DNA of 64,000 nt, from the NCBI GenBank assembly GCA_902783035.1, contig CACZPK010000023.1, positions 1 through 64,000 on the forward strand, written 5' to 3'. Below the pieces are notes generated by a model that worked only from the letters and a program-made list of their open reading frames with translations, had not been told where the DNA came from and did no database searches. The position numbers and the translations under genes were made by a program. Below, piece after piece: positions 43,592 through 52,494 of this stretch. This stretch comes from Oscillospiraceae bacterium. Lineage in GTDB: Bacteria > Bacillota > Clostridia > Oscillospirales > Oscillospiraceae. Every line of letters begins with the position of its first letter. The stretch's first letter is position 1.

Positions 43592-44638
43592 ATGCATATG
43601 GCAGATGCGCTGCTGGCCCCTGCGGTCGCGGCAACAATGTACGCGGCGTCCGGCGTCGCCGCAGGATGGTCCGTGCGGCAACTCAGGCGGGAGGACGAAC
43701 CGCAGCAGCTCCCCACGATGGCGGTTGCCTCCGCGCTGGTGTTCGCAGGACAAATGATCAACTATACCATCCCCGGCACAGGTTCCTCCGGGCATCTGTG
43801 CGGCGGCATGCTGCTCTCCGCTCTGTTGGGGCCGCAGGCAGGTTTCCTGTCGATGATCGCGGTGCTGACGATCCAATGCCTGTTTTTTGCTGACGGGGGA
43901 TTGATGGCTCTGGGCGCCAACATCTGGAATATGGCGTTTTACGGCTGCTTTGTAGGCTATTATCTGCTCTGGCGGCCAATCCTGCGCAGTAAGCGCAACA
44001 TATCCATGCCACGCAAAATAATAGCAGCGTCTCTGCTCGGCTGTGTGCTGACGCTCCAGCTCGGTGCGTTTTCGGTCGTGCTGGAAACGACGCTATCCGG
44101 TATCACGGAACTGCCTTTCGGTGCGTTTCTCGCGCTGATGCAGCCCATCCACCTCGCCATTGGACTGGTGGAGGGCGCCGTGACGGCGGCGGTGCTGGTG
44201 TTTGTATACCGCTCCCGTCCGGAACTGCTGCGCGATGTGGACGCCGCCGATGGAACGGGAACACGTTCGGTGCGCGCAACGCTCATCATTCTGGCAACGC
44301 TGGTCGTTTTTGTGGGCGGCGGGCTTTCTTTGCTGGCAAGCTCGAATCCGGACGGTCTCGAATGGTCTCTGTTTGGCAATGAGGAGGCCGGCTACAGCGC
44401 AAACATGGGTTTGGATGAAGATGATTACGGCGTTGCGAGCAACGCCGCGGAAACCGCCGCAGCCGTACAGGAGGCAACCGCCATCCTGCCGGATTATGCT
44501 TTTGCAGGCAGCGACAGCCCGGCGGGCACAACGGTGTCCGGACTGGTCGGCTCAGTCATGGTGGCGGCGCTGGCGGCGCTGATCTGTCTGGTCGGCAGGA
44601 CACTGCGCGAAAAGAAAGCGGCAAAGCACAGCGCGTAA
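43592..44638 (+). CDS. cbiM: ECF cobalt/nickel transporter substrate component CbiM with PDGLE domain
   Basis: A 348-aa membrane protein. It starts MHMADALLAP, where the N-terminal Met-His-x-x-Asp/Ala stretch is the metal-binding signature of CbiM/NikM. It has about seven helices, with the GSSGHLCGGMLLSALLGPQAGFLSM core motif. The C-terminal quarter carries NPDGLEWSLFG, the PDGLE (CbiN-like/NikN) domain fused to the permease, which explains the absence of a separate cbiN. ATG follows GAGGTGGATTTT. Co(II) versus Ni(II) cannot be settled from sequence. Confidence 0.9.
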   Translation: MHMADALLAPAVAATMYAASGVAAGWSVRQLRREDEPQQLPTMAVASALVFAGQMINYTIPGTGSSGHLCGGMLLSALLGPQAGFLSMIAVLTIQCLFFADGGLMALGANIWNMAFYGCFVGYYLLWRPILRSKRNISMPRKIIAASLLGCVLTLQLGAFSVVLETTLSGITELPFGAFLALMQPIHLAIGLVEGAVTAAVLVFVYRSRPELLRDVDAADGTGTRSVRATLIILATLVVFVGGGLSLLASSNPDGLEWSLFGNEEAGYSANMGLDEDDYGVASNAAETAAAVQEATAILPDYAFAGSDSPAGTTVSGLVGSVMVAALAALICLVGRTLREKKAAKHSA

Positions 44639-44705
44639 GCAGCGCAGCGATTCGGAGCGGGGACGTCTGCGGACGCCCCCCGTTCTTTACGGAGGATGTC
44701 AATAT

Positions 44706-45509
44706 ATGAACCGTGCGGAACAGGCGCTGCGCGAACTGCATGAGATGGACGTATTGGCGGCGGGCAGTTCCCCCGTCCACGCGCTCTGTCCGGCGGCAAA
44801 GTTTTTCACGACGGTCCTTTACATTGTGCTCGTCGTCTCGTTCGGAAAGTACGATCTGGCGGGGCTTGTGCCGATGGCGCTCTTTCCTGTGCTGCTGTTT
44901 CAATGCAGCGGCATCCCGATGGGCACATGTTTCCACAAGCTGCGTTTCATGCTGCCGCTTGTGCTGACGGTAGGACTGTTCAATCCTTTCTTTGACCGCG
45001 CGCCTTATCTGATGCTCGGCGGTCTGACCGTTTCGGGCGGCGTGGTGTCGATGGTAACGTTGCTGCTCAAGGGGACACTGTGTCTGACGGCGTCGTTCCT
45101 GCTGATGGCAACCACGCGTATCGACGCCCTGTGCGCCGCGCTGCGAAAGCTGCATGTGCCCGGTCGTTTCCTGACGCTGCTGCTCCTCACATACCGCTAT
45201 GTCGGCGTCCTGACAGAGGAGGCCGCGGTGATGAGCGACGCTTACGCGCTGCGCGCACCGGGCCAGCGGGGCGTGCACCATCGGGCGTGGGGGCCGTTTC
45301 TCGGTCAGCTGCTGCTGCGGAGCATGGACCGCGCGGAAGAATTGTACGCCGCCATGCGCCTGCGCGGCTACCACAGCCATTTCCACTATGCGCTCGCCGC
45401 ACCCTGTACGGTACGGGATGCAGCGTATCTGATCGTCTGCGCCGCAGCATTTCTGCTGCTGCGTTTTGTCCCCGTCAGCGAGCTGCTGGGCGGGTTGCTT
45501 GTGAGGTAG
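44706..45509 (+). CDS. cbiQ: ECF transporter transmembrane component CbiQ
   Basis: A 267-aa T-component that couples the ATPase to CbiM. It has helices spread through the protein and the two characteristic motifs near the C-terminal half: ARG-like AYALRAPGQRG and the MRLRGY segment (YAAMRLRGYHSHF). It lies 67 bases after cbiM, with a GC-rich hairpin in the gap at about 44656-44682, and four bases before cbiO. The hydrophilic N-terminus starts MNRAEQALRELHEMD. Confidence 0.9.
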   Translation: MNRAEQALRELHEMDVLAAGSSPVHALCPAAKFFTTVLYIVLVVSFGKYDLAGLVPMALFPVLLFQCSGIPMGTCFHKLRFMLPLVLTVGLFNPFFDRAPYLMLGGLTVSGGVVSMVTLLLKGTLCLTASFLLMATTRIDALCAALRKLHVPGRFLTLLLLTYRYVGVLTEEAAVMSDAYALRAPGQRGVHHRAWGPFLGQLLLRSMDRAEELYAAMRLRGYHSHFHYALAAPCTVRDAAYLIVCAAAFLLLRFVPVSELLGGLLVR

Positions 45510-45512
45510 CAC

Positions 45513-46250
45513 ATGATCATATGTGATAATGTATCCTTTGCCTATGAGCCGGAACGGCCGGTGCTGCAAAACCTGTCGTTTCACGTGGAGCGCGGCGAAA
45601 CAGTGGGCCTGATCGGCGCAAACGGTGCCGGGAAATCCACCGTAATGAAGATCCTGCTCGGGCTGTTGCCCTGTGACGGGCGCGTGCTGGTAGACGGCAC
45701 GGAGGTCAAAAAGGCAACGCTCGGCAACATTCGCCGCAAGCTGGGTTTCGTGCTGCAAAACGCCGACCACCAGATGTTCATGCCGACCGTGTTTGAGGAT
45801 ATGCTGTTCGGCCCGATGAATTACGGGGCAACGCGAGCGGAGGCGGAGGCACGCGCAGACGCGGCGCTGGAGCAGCTTGGCATCACCGCGCTGAAGCACC
45901 GTCAGAACCACCGCCTCTCCGGTGGCGAGAAGCGCATGGCGGCGATCGCAACCATCCTCGCCATGGAGCCGGAGGCGGTGCTGATGGACGAGCCGAGCGC
46001 CGCACTCGACCCCTTTAACCGCCGTCTTGTGATCCAAACCATCCGCGGCATGACACAAACGAAGCTCATTGCCTCCCATGATCTGGATCTGATCCTGGAA
46101 ACCTGTTCCCGCGTCATTCTGCTCTCCGGCGGCAAAAAAGCGGCAGAGGGCGCGGCGGGTGATATTCTGCGTGACCGTACACTGCTGGAGGCACACCGTC
46201 TGGAGCTGCCTCTTTGTCTGGCCGGATATCCTAACGCAAACGATCCGTAA
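45513..46250 (+). CDS. cbiO: ECF transporter ATPase CbiO
   Basis: A 245-aa ATP-binding subunit. Walker A GANGAGKST, Q-loop LQNADHQMF (ECF-type), signature LSGGEKR, Walker B AVLMDEPSAALD and switch ASHDLD are all present. A single ATPase gene suggests a CbiO homodimer. The transcription terminator overlaps the stop codon. Confidence 0.93.
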   Translation: MIICDNVSFAYEPERPVLQNLSFHVERGETVGLIGANGAGKSTVMKILLGLLPCDGRVLVDGTEVKKATLGNIRRKLGFVLQNADHQMFMPTVFEDMLFGPMNYGATRAEAEARADAALEQLGITALKHRQNHRLSGGEKRMAAIATILAMEPEAVLMDEPSAALDPFNRRLVIQTIRGMTQTKLIASHDLDLILETCSRVILLSGGKKAAEGAAGDILRDRTLLEAHRLELPLCLAGYPNANDP

Positions 46251-46280
46251 AGCGGTTGTACTTTACGGATCGTTTTTCCT
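46238..46280 (+). terminator. Terminator of cbiMQO, overlapping the cbiO stop
   Basis: A perfect 15-bp stem AAACGATCCGTAAAG / CTTTACGGATCGTTT with an 8-base loop, followed by TTCC. The left arm includes the stop codon. Confidence 0.85.
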
Positions 46281-46324
46281 GTTTACCATCGCCGGCAGCC
46301 GGCGCAGCAGCGCGCAAAAAAACA

Positions 46325-46368
46325 GGGCGCACCCGAAACATATCATCCCTTATGTTCCGGGGGCGCCC
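46325..46368 (-). terminator. Terminator of the DUF554 gene
   Basis: An 18-bp imperfect stem (GGGCGC-CCCG-AACATA with TATGTT-CGGG-GCGCCC) is followed on the minus strand by TGTTTTTTTGCG. Confidence 0.75.
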
Positions 46369-46392
46369 ATGGAATGGAGGCAAATAAACCAG

Positions 46393-47094
46393 TTACACCA
46401 GCGCTGTCCACAGCGCTGAGATCACAAAGGCAAGCGGGAGGCCGGGCAGCAGATTGAGTACCTTGATATCTGTCTTGATGCGGCTCAGTCGCAATCCCGC
46501 CGTCAGCGTAACGATGCCGCCCATGGCGGAAAAATCGGCGATCATGTCCGGCGTAATGTAGGGGGAAACCAGACCGGACACCAGAAACAACAGCATAAAC
46601 ACGCACAGCTGCGGCAGGCCGAGGCAGGGAATGATCTTCCCCAGCAGCGCGCCGAAGATGCAGGCGGTAATGCCGTCCAGAATTGCCTTGGTGACGAGGA
46701 TGCTGCCGTCGCCGGTCATCCCCTCGTAAAGCGAACCGTACCAGCCTGTGCCGCTGAAGCAGAAGAGGACGACGACGGTCGTTACCTGCATCAGATACGT
46801 TTCATCGGCATTGGCGCCGCTCATGAGCTTTTTGGTCACCGCCGTGACAAGTTGGTTGACCCGCTGTTCCAGCTGCAGTGCCTCGCCCAGAAGCGCGCCG
46901 ACAATCATCGACAGCACCGCTGCGGAGAGTGTGTGCACCCGCAGGATCAGCACGATCCCCATCACGATCGCCGCCATACCCAGCATGTTGTTGAGCAGGG
47001 ACTTCCAGCGTTCGGACAGCCGGCTTCCCAGCAGGCAGCCCAGAACGCCTCCCACAATCACGGAAGAAACGTCCGTCAGAATTCCGATTGGCAT
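46393..47094 (-). CDS. DUF554 family membrane protein
   Basis: A 233-aa integral membrane protein with about six or seven helices of the YdfK/DUF554 family, whose function is unknown. Typical segments are VGGVLGCLLGSRL, GMAAIVMGIVLILRVH and the FCFSGTGWYGSLYEGMTGD region, which matches the conserved family core. ATG 47092-47094 follows GGAGGAGAAAGAG. It is a single-gene transcript, divergent from the AraC regulator. Confidence 0.8.
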   Translation of the reverse strand: MPIGILTDVSSVIVGGVLGCLLGSRLSERWKSLLNNMLGMAAIVMGIVLILRVHTLSAAVLSMIVGALLGEALQLEQRVNQLVTAVTKKLMSGANADETYLMQVTTVVVLFCFSGTGWYGSLYEGMTGDGSILVTKAILDGITACIFGALLGKIIPCLGLPQLCVFMLLFLVSGLVSPYITPDMIADFSAMGGIVTLTAGLRLSRIKTDIKVLNLLPGLPLAFVISALWTALV

Positions 47095-47189
47095 ACTCTT
47101 TCTCCTCCATCTGCGCCCGATGCATTTTCTCTTGCACCATGCCCTTTGCAAAGGGTCTTTGCACTGAGCCGCTTGCACGAAAAAATCCC

Positions 47190-47218
47190 TTGCAGAAGCG
47201 TGCAATGCTTGATATAAT
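47190..47218 (+). promoter_or_regulatory. Promoter of the AraC-family regulator
   Basis: TTGCAG at 47190-47195, 17-base spacer, TATAAT at 47213-47218, 33 bases before the ATG. Confidence 0.75.
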
Positions 47219-47251
47219 GTATAAAATTATGACGTTTCGGAGGTAGATCAC

Positions 47252-48118
47252 ATGTGGGTCTATGACTACCAGTCGGAACAGGACAACCCTTATCGCCAGC
47301 AGCCGTTCGTCCGCATCACGCACCTGTCCTTTGTGGACAATCTGCCCATCTGGACATATCCCTGGCACAAGCACAACGAATACGAGGTCGCTTTCATCAC
47401 CAGCGGCGCGGGGCTGTTGGATATCGGGGAACACTCCTTCTCGCTGCAGGCCGGCTCCATCGTGGTGATCCTGCCCGGTGTCTCGCACCGCTTCAATTCA
47501 GACAGCACGATCGGCATGGAGTATTACACGATGCGCTTCGACGCTGCGGAAGAGGATGGGGAACTGCAAGCGTTTTTTCGCGGGATCGGTACCGCCGTCA
47601 CCTCCGGCATCAACTATCTGCCGTACATCACGAGCACCATGCACGTGTTGTTCAGCGTCTATCACGCAAGCGACGGCTCCGGAAGCGGTACGTTCCAGAC
47701 GGTCGCGCTCGCGCTGCTGCAGTTGACACGCACACTGTTTGCCAACCACGCGCTGACGCTCCGTTTTGACTCCAAGTACTCCATGAGCGATGTGCTGGAC
47801 TATCTCTCGGAGAATCTGGATCAGAAGATCACGCTCAAGACACTTGCCCAGCGCTTCAACATCAGCGAATCACATCTCAACCGCCTGTTCCAGCAGGCGT
47901 ATCACATCTCGCCGATCGATTACCTGATCCAGAGCCGGATCGTCATGTCGACGGAATACCTCGCCAAGACCGATTTCCCCGTAGCGGAGATCGCGGAAAA
48001 GGTCGGTTACTCCAACAGCGCGCATTTTACAAACATGTTCATCAAGCGCATCGGCTGCACCCCCGGCGAATACCGGGAGAAGGTCTCTCAGGGGCCGGAT
48101 CGCCACCGCGCAAACTGA
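47252..48118 (+). CDS. AraC family transcriptional regulator
   Basis: A 288-aa regulator. The N-terminal cupin sensor (WHKHNEYEVAFITSGAG ... GSIVVILPGVSHRF) should bind a small ligand. The C-terminal 95 residues hold two helix-turn-helix motifs (LKTLAQRFNISESHLNRLFQQ and VAEIAEKVGYSNSAHFTNMFIKRIGCTPGEYR). It converges on the TRAP transporter operon, which it may control (inference from neighbourhood). GGAGGTAGATCAC precedes the ATG. Confidence 0.9.
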   Translation: MWVYDYQSEQDNPYRQQPFVRITHLSFVDNLPIWTYPWHKHNEYEVAFITSGAGLLDIGEHSFSLQAGSIVVILPGVSHRFNSDSTIGMEYYTMRFDAAEEDGELQAFFRGIGTAVTSGINYLPYITSTMHVLFSVYHASDGSGSGTFQTVALALLQLTRTLFANHALTLRFDSKYSMSDVLDYLSENLDQKITLKTLAQRFNISESHLNRLFQQAYHISPIDYLIQSRIVMSTEYLAKTDFPVAEIAEKVGYSNSAHFTNMFIKRIGCTPGEYREKVSQGPDRHRAN

Positions 48119-48130
48119 ATACTTTAATAA

Positions 48131-48158
48131 AGAGGAGCCTGCTGCGGCAGGCTCCTCT
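48131..48158. terminator. Terminator between AraC regulator and TRAP operon
   Basis: A perfect 12-bp stem AGAGGAGCCTGC / GCAGGCTCCTCT with a TGCG loop. It is located between the two converging stop codons. Confidence 0.8.
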
Positions 48159-48168
48159 TCCGTTTGTC

Positions 48169-49254
48169 TCAGAAACCGAGGGCAGCCATCATCTTGCTGA
48201 ACTGCTCGTCGCCGATTGCGGACTTCACGATGCTGTCGGCGTCGGTGGCGTTCGCACGCATCTTGGCGTAATCGTCTTCCGTCAGCGCAATGTAGGTCAT
48301 GCCGGCGTCTTCAAGCTTCTGGCGGTTTGCCGCGGAGCTGTCCTGCGCATCCTGATAGGTGTAGGCGCAGACTTCCTCAGCGACCTTGTCGAGGATCGCC
48401 TTGTAGTTGTCGGGCTGGCTGTCATAGAACGCCTTGTTCATCATAAGCGCGGTGTAGAACATGACGTGGTTGGTCTGGATCAGGTACTTCTGGACTTCCT
48501 GCAGGTTGGAGGCAATGATGGAGTCATAGGGGTTCTCCTGCGCCTCGAACATATTCTGCTGCAGCGCCATGTAGACCTCGCTCCAGGCGAGCGGGCCGGG
48601 GTTGGCGCCCCACTGCTTCCAGTAGGCCATCGGGACAGGGCTGTCCATCAGGCGGATGCGCAGACCGGCAAGCTCTTCATAGCTGTTGACCGGGCGGTTG
48701 GAGGTCAGCATACGGAAGTCGCACGGCTCGATGCCCTGCAGGCGGACGCCCACATCTTCAAACACGCTGTTGAGAAGATTGCGGAAATCGGTGCCGGGCT
48801 GCATGACCTCATGCGCCTGCTCGATGGAGTTGACAAGGTTGGGCAATTCAAGGATGCCAATGGCATCGGACATCATGCCGCCGGGGGAGCCGACGATCAT
48901 CTGGACGCTGCCGTCCTTGATGGCCTCGTTCATCTCAGCAACGCTGATCAGCGTGCCGTTGGGATAGACGTCGACCGTGATCTTGCCGTTGCTATACGCC
49001 TCAGCGAGCTCCTTGTACTTGAGGCAGGCGCGGTTGAGCACGGTGTCCTCGCCGGAGCTGTGGGCGATCATGATGGTCACGTTGGGGTCGCTGTCGTTGA
49101 CGGTGATATCGCCGCTTGCGGCAGGGGCGGACGGCGTATCGCTGGATGCGGGGGCACTGGGTGCAGTCTGACCGCCGGTGCTGCCCGAACCGCCGCACGC
49201 GACGAGGGCAAAGACCATAACGGCCGCCAAAGCAAGAGCTAACAGTTTCTTCAT
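48169..49254 (-). CDS. dctP: TRAP transporter substrate-binding lipoprotein (DctP family)
   Basis: A 361-aa exported receptor. The signal peptide ends in a lipobox (FALVAC, Cys at about 20) and is followed by a Ser/Thr/Ala-rich spacer. DctP features are IRLMDSPVPMAYWKQWGANPGPLAWSEVYMALQQ, where the Arg of IRLMD usually salt-bridges a carboxylate ligand, and EAQENPYDSI. Organic acids are the likely cargo (family knowledge). GGAGG lies ten bases before the ATG. It is the last gene of the MBL-Q-M-P operon. Confidence 0.92.
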   Translation of the reverse strand: MKKLLALALAAVMVFALVACGGSGSTGGQTAPSAPASSDTPSAPAASGDITVNDSDPNVTIMIAHSSGEDTVLNRACLKYKELAEAYSNGKITVDVYPNGTLISVAEMNEAIKDGSVQMIVGSPGGMMSDAIGILELPNLVNSIEQAHEVMQPGTDFRNLLNSVFEDVGVRLQGIEPCDFRMLTSNRPVNSYEELAGLRIRLMDSPVPMAYWKQWGANPGPLAWSEVYMALQQNMFEAQENPYDSIIASNLQEVQKYLIQTNHVMFYTALMMNKAFYDSQPDNYKAILDKVAEEVCAYTYQDAQDSSAANRQKLEDAGMTYIALTEDDYAKMRANATDADSIVKSAIGDEQFSKMMAALGF

Positions 49255-49330
49255 GTTCAAAGTTCCTCCTTCAAATGGTTTCAATTCTTGGTTATCATAG
49301 TCCGTCGCCGTCACGCGGCGGTTACTACCT

Positions 49331-50620
49331 TTATATGGCAAGCAACAGCGAAAGCTGCGGGACAAACACGATCAGCAGCAACGCCAGAAGGAAGCTGAGG
49401 ATAAACGGGATGGCGGCCTTGCCGATGGTCATGGGCTGTTCTTCGACCAGCGGCGCACCGACGAAGAGGTTGAGGCCGAACGGCGGCGTAACCAGGCCGA
49501 CGGCGAGGCAGCAGATCAGGATGATGCCGAAGTGTACCGGGTGCACGCCCAGCGCCTGCGCAGAGGGCAGCAGGATCGGGGAGAGGATCGCGATAGCGGG
49601 GCCGCCGTCGATGAACATGCCGATGATGAGCATGGCAGTCACGACCGCAACCAGGAACACATAGCGGCTGGAGATGCTCGTGGAAATGTAATTTGCCAGC
49701 AGCGTCGGCGCCTTGAGGAGCGTCAGCGTTTTGGCAAACGCCATGGAGACGCTGATCATCATGCACAAGCCCGCATAGCTGTTGATGGCTTCCAGCATGT
49801 AGGTGAAGATGTCCTTCGGTTTCATCGTGCGATAGATGAACAGCGAAACGAACAACGCATACCAAACGGAGATGCACGCCGACTGGGTCGGGGAGCAAAG
49901 TCCGGTATAAATGCTGCCGAGGATGATGACCGGGCACAGCAGAGCCCAGAAGCCTTCCTTCAGCACGGCCAGATAACCGCGTTCCATCAGCTTATCATGG
50001 TTCGCGGAGATCTTCTCCTTGTCCTCGCCGTTGCGACGGCAGTACCCCCAGGCATAGACCATCAGCGCCGCTGCAATCAGCACGCCGGGGATCACGCCGC
50101 CGGTAAACATCGCGCCGATGGACGTACCTGTCATGATGCCGTATGTAACCATCGGGATACTCGGCGGAATGATGACGCCGAGCGAACCGGCAACCGCCAC
50201 CAGCGAGCAGGAAAAGATCTTATCATAGCCCAGCTCGACGAGGATGGGGATGCACATGACGCCGACTGCGGCAACCGTCGCGGGACCGGAGCCGGAGATC
50301 GCGCCATAGAACAGGCAGGTCACGATGACCGCACAGGGAATACCCGCCGTGCGCTTGCCGATAAAGATGGCAAACACGTCGAACAGCTTTTTGGAAATGC
50401 CGCCCTTCGCCATGATCGCGCCGGAGAGCATGAACAGCGGGATCGCCAGCAGCGTGGTGGAATCCAGCGCGTTGATGAGGCCGCGCATGATAAAAACGGG
50501 GTTTGCCGCAAACGTGTGATTCATCAGCCACGGCGTCAGAGACGAAAGCCCCAGCGAGACCGCCATAGGCAGGCCGAGGAAGGTCAAAACGACCATAACG
50601 AGAATAACGGTTGCGATCAT
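49331..50620 (-). CDS. dctM: TRAP transporter large permease (DctM)
   Basis: A 429-aa, about 12-helix Na+-coupled permease. It shows the family segments PLFMLSGAIMAKGGISKKLFDV, GSGPATVAAVGVMCIPILVELGYDK and IPPSIPMVTYGIMTG. The ATG overlaps the stop of dctQ (ATGA), so the two membrane subunits are translated together. Confidence 0.93.
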   Translation of the reverse strand: MIATVILVMVVLTFLGLPMAVSLGLSSLTPWLMNHTFAANPVFIMRGLINALDSTTLLAIPLFMLSGAIMAKGGISKKLFDVFAIFIGKRTAGIPCAVIVTCLFYGAISGSGPATVAAVGVMCIPILVELGYDKIFSCSLVAVAGSLGVIIPPSIPMVTYGIMTGTSIGAMFTGGVIPGVLIAAALMVYAWGYCRRNGEDKEKISANHDKLMERGYLAVLKEGFWALLCPVIILGSIYTGLCSPTQSACISVWYALFVSLFIYRTMKPKDIFTYMLEAINSYAGLCMMISVSMAFAKTLTLLKAPTLLANYISTSISSRYVFLVAVVTAMLIIGMFIDGGPAIAILSPILLPSAQALGVHPVHFGIILICCLAVGLVTPPFGLNLFVGAPLVEEQPMTIGKAAIPFILSFLLALLLIVFVPQLSLLLAI

Positions 50621-51105
50621 GCCTGCTCACCTTCCTTTCGATGCATCAGGAAACGAACGAATTGCTCCACCGAGCGGAATGCCGCAAGCCCCATGCCCAG
50701 TGTGAGTGCAAAATACTCGATCACCAGCGGGATCTGCAGCGCCGAAGTCTTGCCGCCGTTGGCGGCGGTGGTCTGCAACAGTCCGATGGACTCCGTGAAC
50801 AGGAATACGTAGAACGCAAACATCGTGATCTGGCCGAGCACGTCGATCACCTTGTGCACTGGCTTGGGGAACATGTTGAGCAACACGTCGATCCGGATCG
50901 CCGCTTTGCGCTTCTGACAATAGGCAAAGCAGATGAAACCGGAGTACACGAAACAAATGCGGCAGAATTCCTCAGGCCAGGTCAGCGGATTGCGTGCGAT
51001 CTGCATGATGATCTGCAGGAACATGACGATGGAGATGGCCGCCAGCAGGATCATCAGCATGATGGCTTCCAGATTTTCGTCGAGATACTTGATGGCTTTC
51101 TTCAC
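50617..51105 (-). CDS. dctQ: TRAP transporter small permease (DctQ)
   Basis: A 162-aa four-helix subunit with the conserved NPLTWPEEFCRICFVYSGF motif at the second helix (family pattern W-x-E-E). The start is uncertain: a GTG at 51103-51105 has AAGGAG 11 bases upstream, while a GTG four codons earlier (51117) overlaps that ribosome-binding site. I chose the former. Confidence 0.88.
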   Translation of the reverse strand: MKKAIKYLDENLEAIMLMILLAAISIVMFLQIIMQIARNPLTWPEEFCRICFVYSGFICFAYCQKRKAAIRIDVLLNMFPKPVHKVIDVLGQITMFAFYVFLFTESIGLLQTTAANGGKTSALQIPLVIEYFALTLGMGLAAFRSVEQFVRFLMHRKEGEQA

Positions 51106-51151
51106 GCTTGGAAACACTCCTTCCCAAAATACACCTGACGGGTGCGCCGCC

Positions 51152-51988
51152 TTACTTGACGTTTTCCGGCCGGAACGTAATGCGTTTGCCGTTATACCAG
51201 TGGATGCGCCCCCAAATTGGCTCGTTGCGGGACACGATCATCGGATACGGTTCGCCCTGCTCGCCCGCCACGATCTCCTCGGCGCACCGCAGCACGTCCT
51301 TGACGTCTTCGCGGCTGAAAGCGTAGAGCCTGTGCCCGACATAGAACCGCTCAACGTCCTCCGTCAGAGAGAGGAACCGCTCCAGCGCGTCGCGATAGGT
51401 CTGAACGGTCGGACTGCCGGGGAACATGCCAATGCTGCTGCGCGGGTTGACTGCGTCTCCGCAAAACGCGCTCTTGTCCGCACGGTTCACATAGACCATG
51501 CTGCCCCTCGTATGTCCGGGCACGTGAATAGCTTCAAGTGTCACGCCGCCGAGGTCAATCTTCTCTCCGTCCGCAACGGAACCGATCGGATACTCTGTAT
51601 GATACTCCAAAATATGCTCGCGTGCAAATTTCAAAAGTTCTTCCGCCTCGGCGTCATACATCGTCTTGAGTTCAATGAACTCCAGACGGCGGTCGATCGG
51701 GAACCCGGCGCGCGCGCCCGCAATCTCATCCGGGTGCATGAACACACTCTCAAACTCATTGTTGCCCGCCGCGTGGTCGATATGGGCGTGGGTGTTGTAG
51801 ACCGAAACCGGGACGGAGGTGATTTCCGCCGTAGTCGCGCGCAGATTGCCGAGCCCCATGCCGGTGTCGATCAGGGCGGCGCGTTCCGTCCCCACGATCA
51901 GATACATTGGCAGCGCCGCAGGCAGGTGGTAAACTTCCGCGATCTGCCAGGTGTGGTCGTTGACCTGCGTTACAGTATACGGATGCAT
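51152..51988 (-). CDS. Metallo-beta-lactamase-fold hydrolase
   Basis: A 278-aa MBL-fold enzyme. The zinc motif reads THAHIDHAAG (HxHxDH), with further ligands in VPGHTRGS, FCGDAV and FYVGHR. It is the first gene of the TRAP operon with a promoter directly upstream; the hydrolase may process the imported compound or a thioester/lactone form of it (inference). GGGAGGG precedes the ATG by seven bases. Confidence 0.88.
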   Translation of the reverse strand: MHPYTVTQVNDHTWQIAEVYHLPAALPMYLIVGTERAALIDTGMGLGNLRATTAEITSVPVSVYNTHAHIDHAAGNNEFESVFMHPDEIAGARAGFPIDRRLEFIELKTMYDAEAEELLKFAREHILEYHTEYPIGSVADGEKIDLGGVTLEAIHVPGHTRGSMVYVNRADKSAFCGDAVNPRSSIGMFPGSPTVQTYRDALERFLSLTEDVERFYVGHRLYAFSREDVKDVLRCAEEIVAGEQGEPYPMIVSRNEPIWGRIHWYNGKRITFRPENVK

Positions 51989-52027
51989 TGGACATCCCTC
52001 CCAAAAGTCATTGGCGATTACGGGTCA

Positions 52028-52056
52028 ATTATATGCAATCAATATATCATTCGCAA
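52028..52056 (-). promoter_or_regulatory. Promoter of the MBL-TRAP operon
   Basis: On the minus strand TTGCGA (52056-52051), 17-base spacer, TATAAT (52033-52028), 40 bases before the ATG. The surrounding sequence is AT-rich. Confidence 0.7.
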
Positions 52057-52285
52057 TTCCTAATCCGACCATTCGCTTGAAATATCTTTGCATCTTTTGG
52101 GCTAAGGGTGGTGTCGTTTTCACGTTTTTGGGGCCTTTTTAAAAATATCTTCTCATTTGCCGAAAAATTTCCTCTTGTTTCTCGTCCGTATCCTCTCCGC
52201 CCCCCGCTTTTTTGCAGTCGTGGCAAGCATTGCGTGCCGGAAGGGGATACAGGAGCGCAAAACCTCTGTCCGTTTACGCCCGGCA
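52057..52285. other. Non-coding spacer between the divergent TRAP and REC-EAL transcription units
   Basis: No supported gene, RNA or repeat was found here. The frame that is open through this stretch has no ribosome-binding site and unbiased codon use. Confidence 0.5.
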
Positions 52286-52328
52286 GGGGAAATCAGCGGT
52301 TGATTTCCCCCGTCGCCTTTGTTATAAT
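52286..52328 (+). promoter_or_regulatory. REC-EAL promoter with a perfect palindrome overlapping the -35
   Basis: TTGATT (52300-52305), 17-base spacer, TATAAT (52323-52328). The perfect 10-bp inverted repeat GGGGAAATCA / TGATTTCCCC (52286-52295, 52301-52310) covers the -35 box, the geometry of a repressor operator. Confidence 0.65.
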
Positions 52329-52494
52329 GTATCAAAATGGTGCCAGAATGCCCACCTCGCTTTGCGAAACGCACGAAAAGGCGTACACCTACCGGTCGAA
52401 AGACCGATCCGCCCGCCCCGCGCGGGCCACGGCAAGTCGAAGCGAAGCCATATGGAAACCAGAACGGAAACGATGCGATCGGAGGCACAAGGAT
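52329..52494 (+). promoter_or_regulatory. Leader of the REC-EAL gene
   Basis: About 160 transcribed bases contain the GAAA-tetraloop hairpin CGGTC-GAAA-GACCG (52393-52408 region) and a GC-rich stem after it. The GCAAACC and GACGCAAAGC elements of c-di-GMP-I riboswitches are not seen, so I make no riboswitch call. Confidence 0.3.

Noticed and set aside
52335..52494. c-di-GMP-I riboswitch in the leader of the REC-EAL gene
   Set aside because: There is a GAAA tetraloop hairpin, but the conserved GCAAACC and GACGCAAAGC elements are not found.
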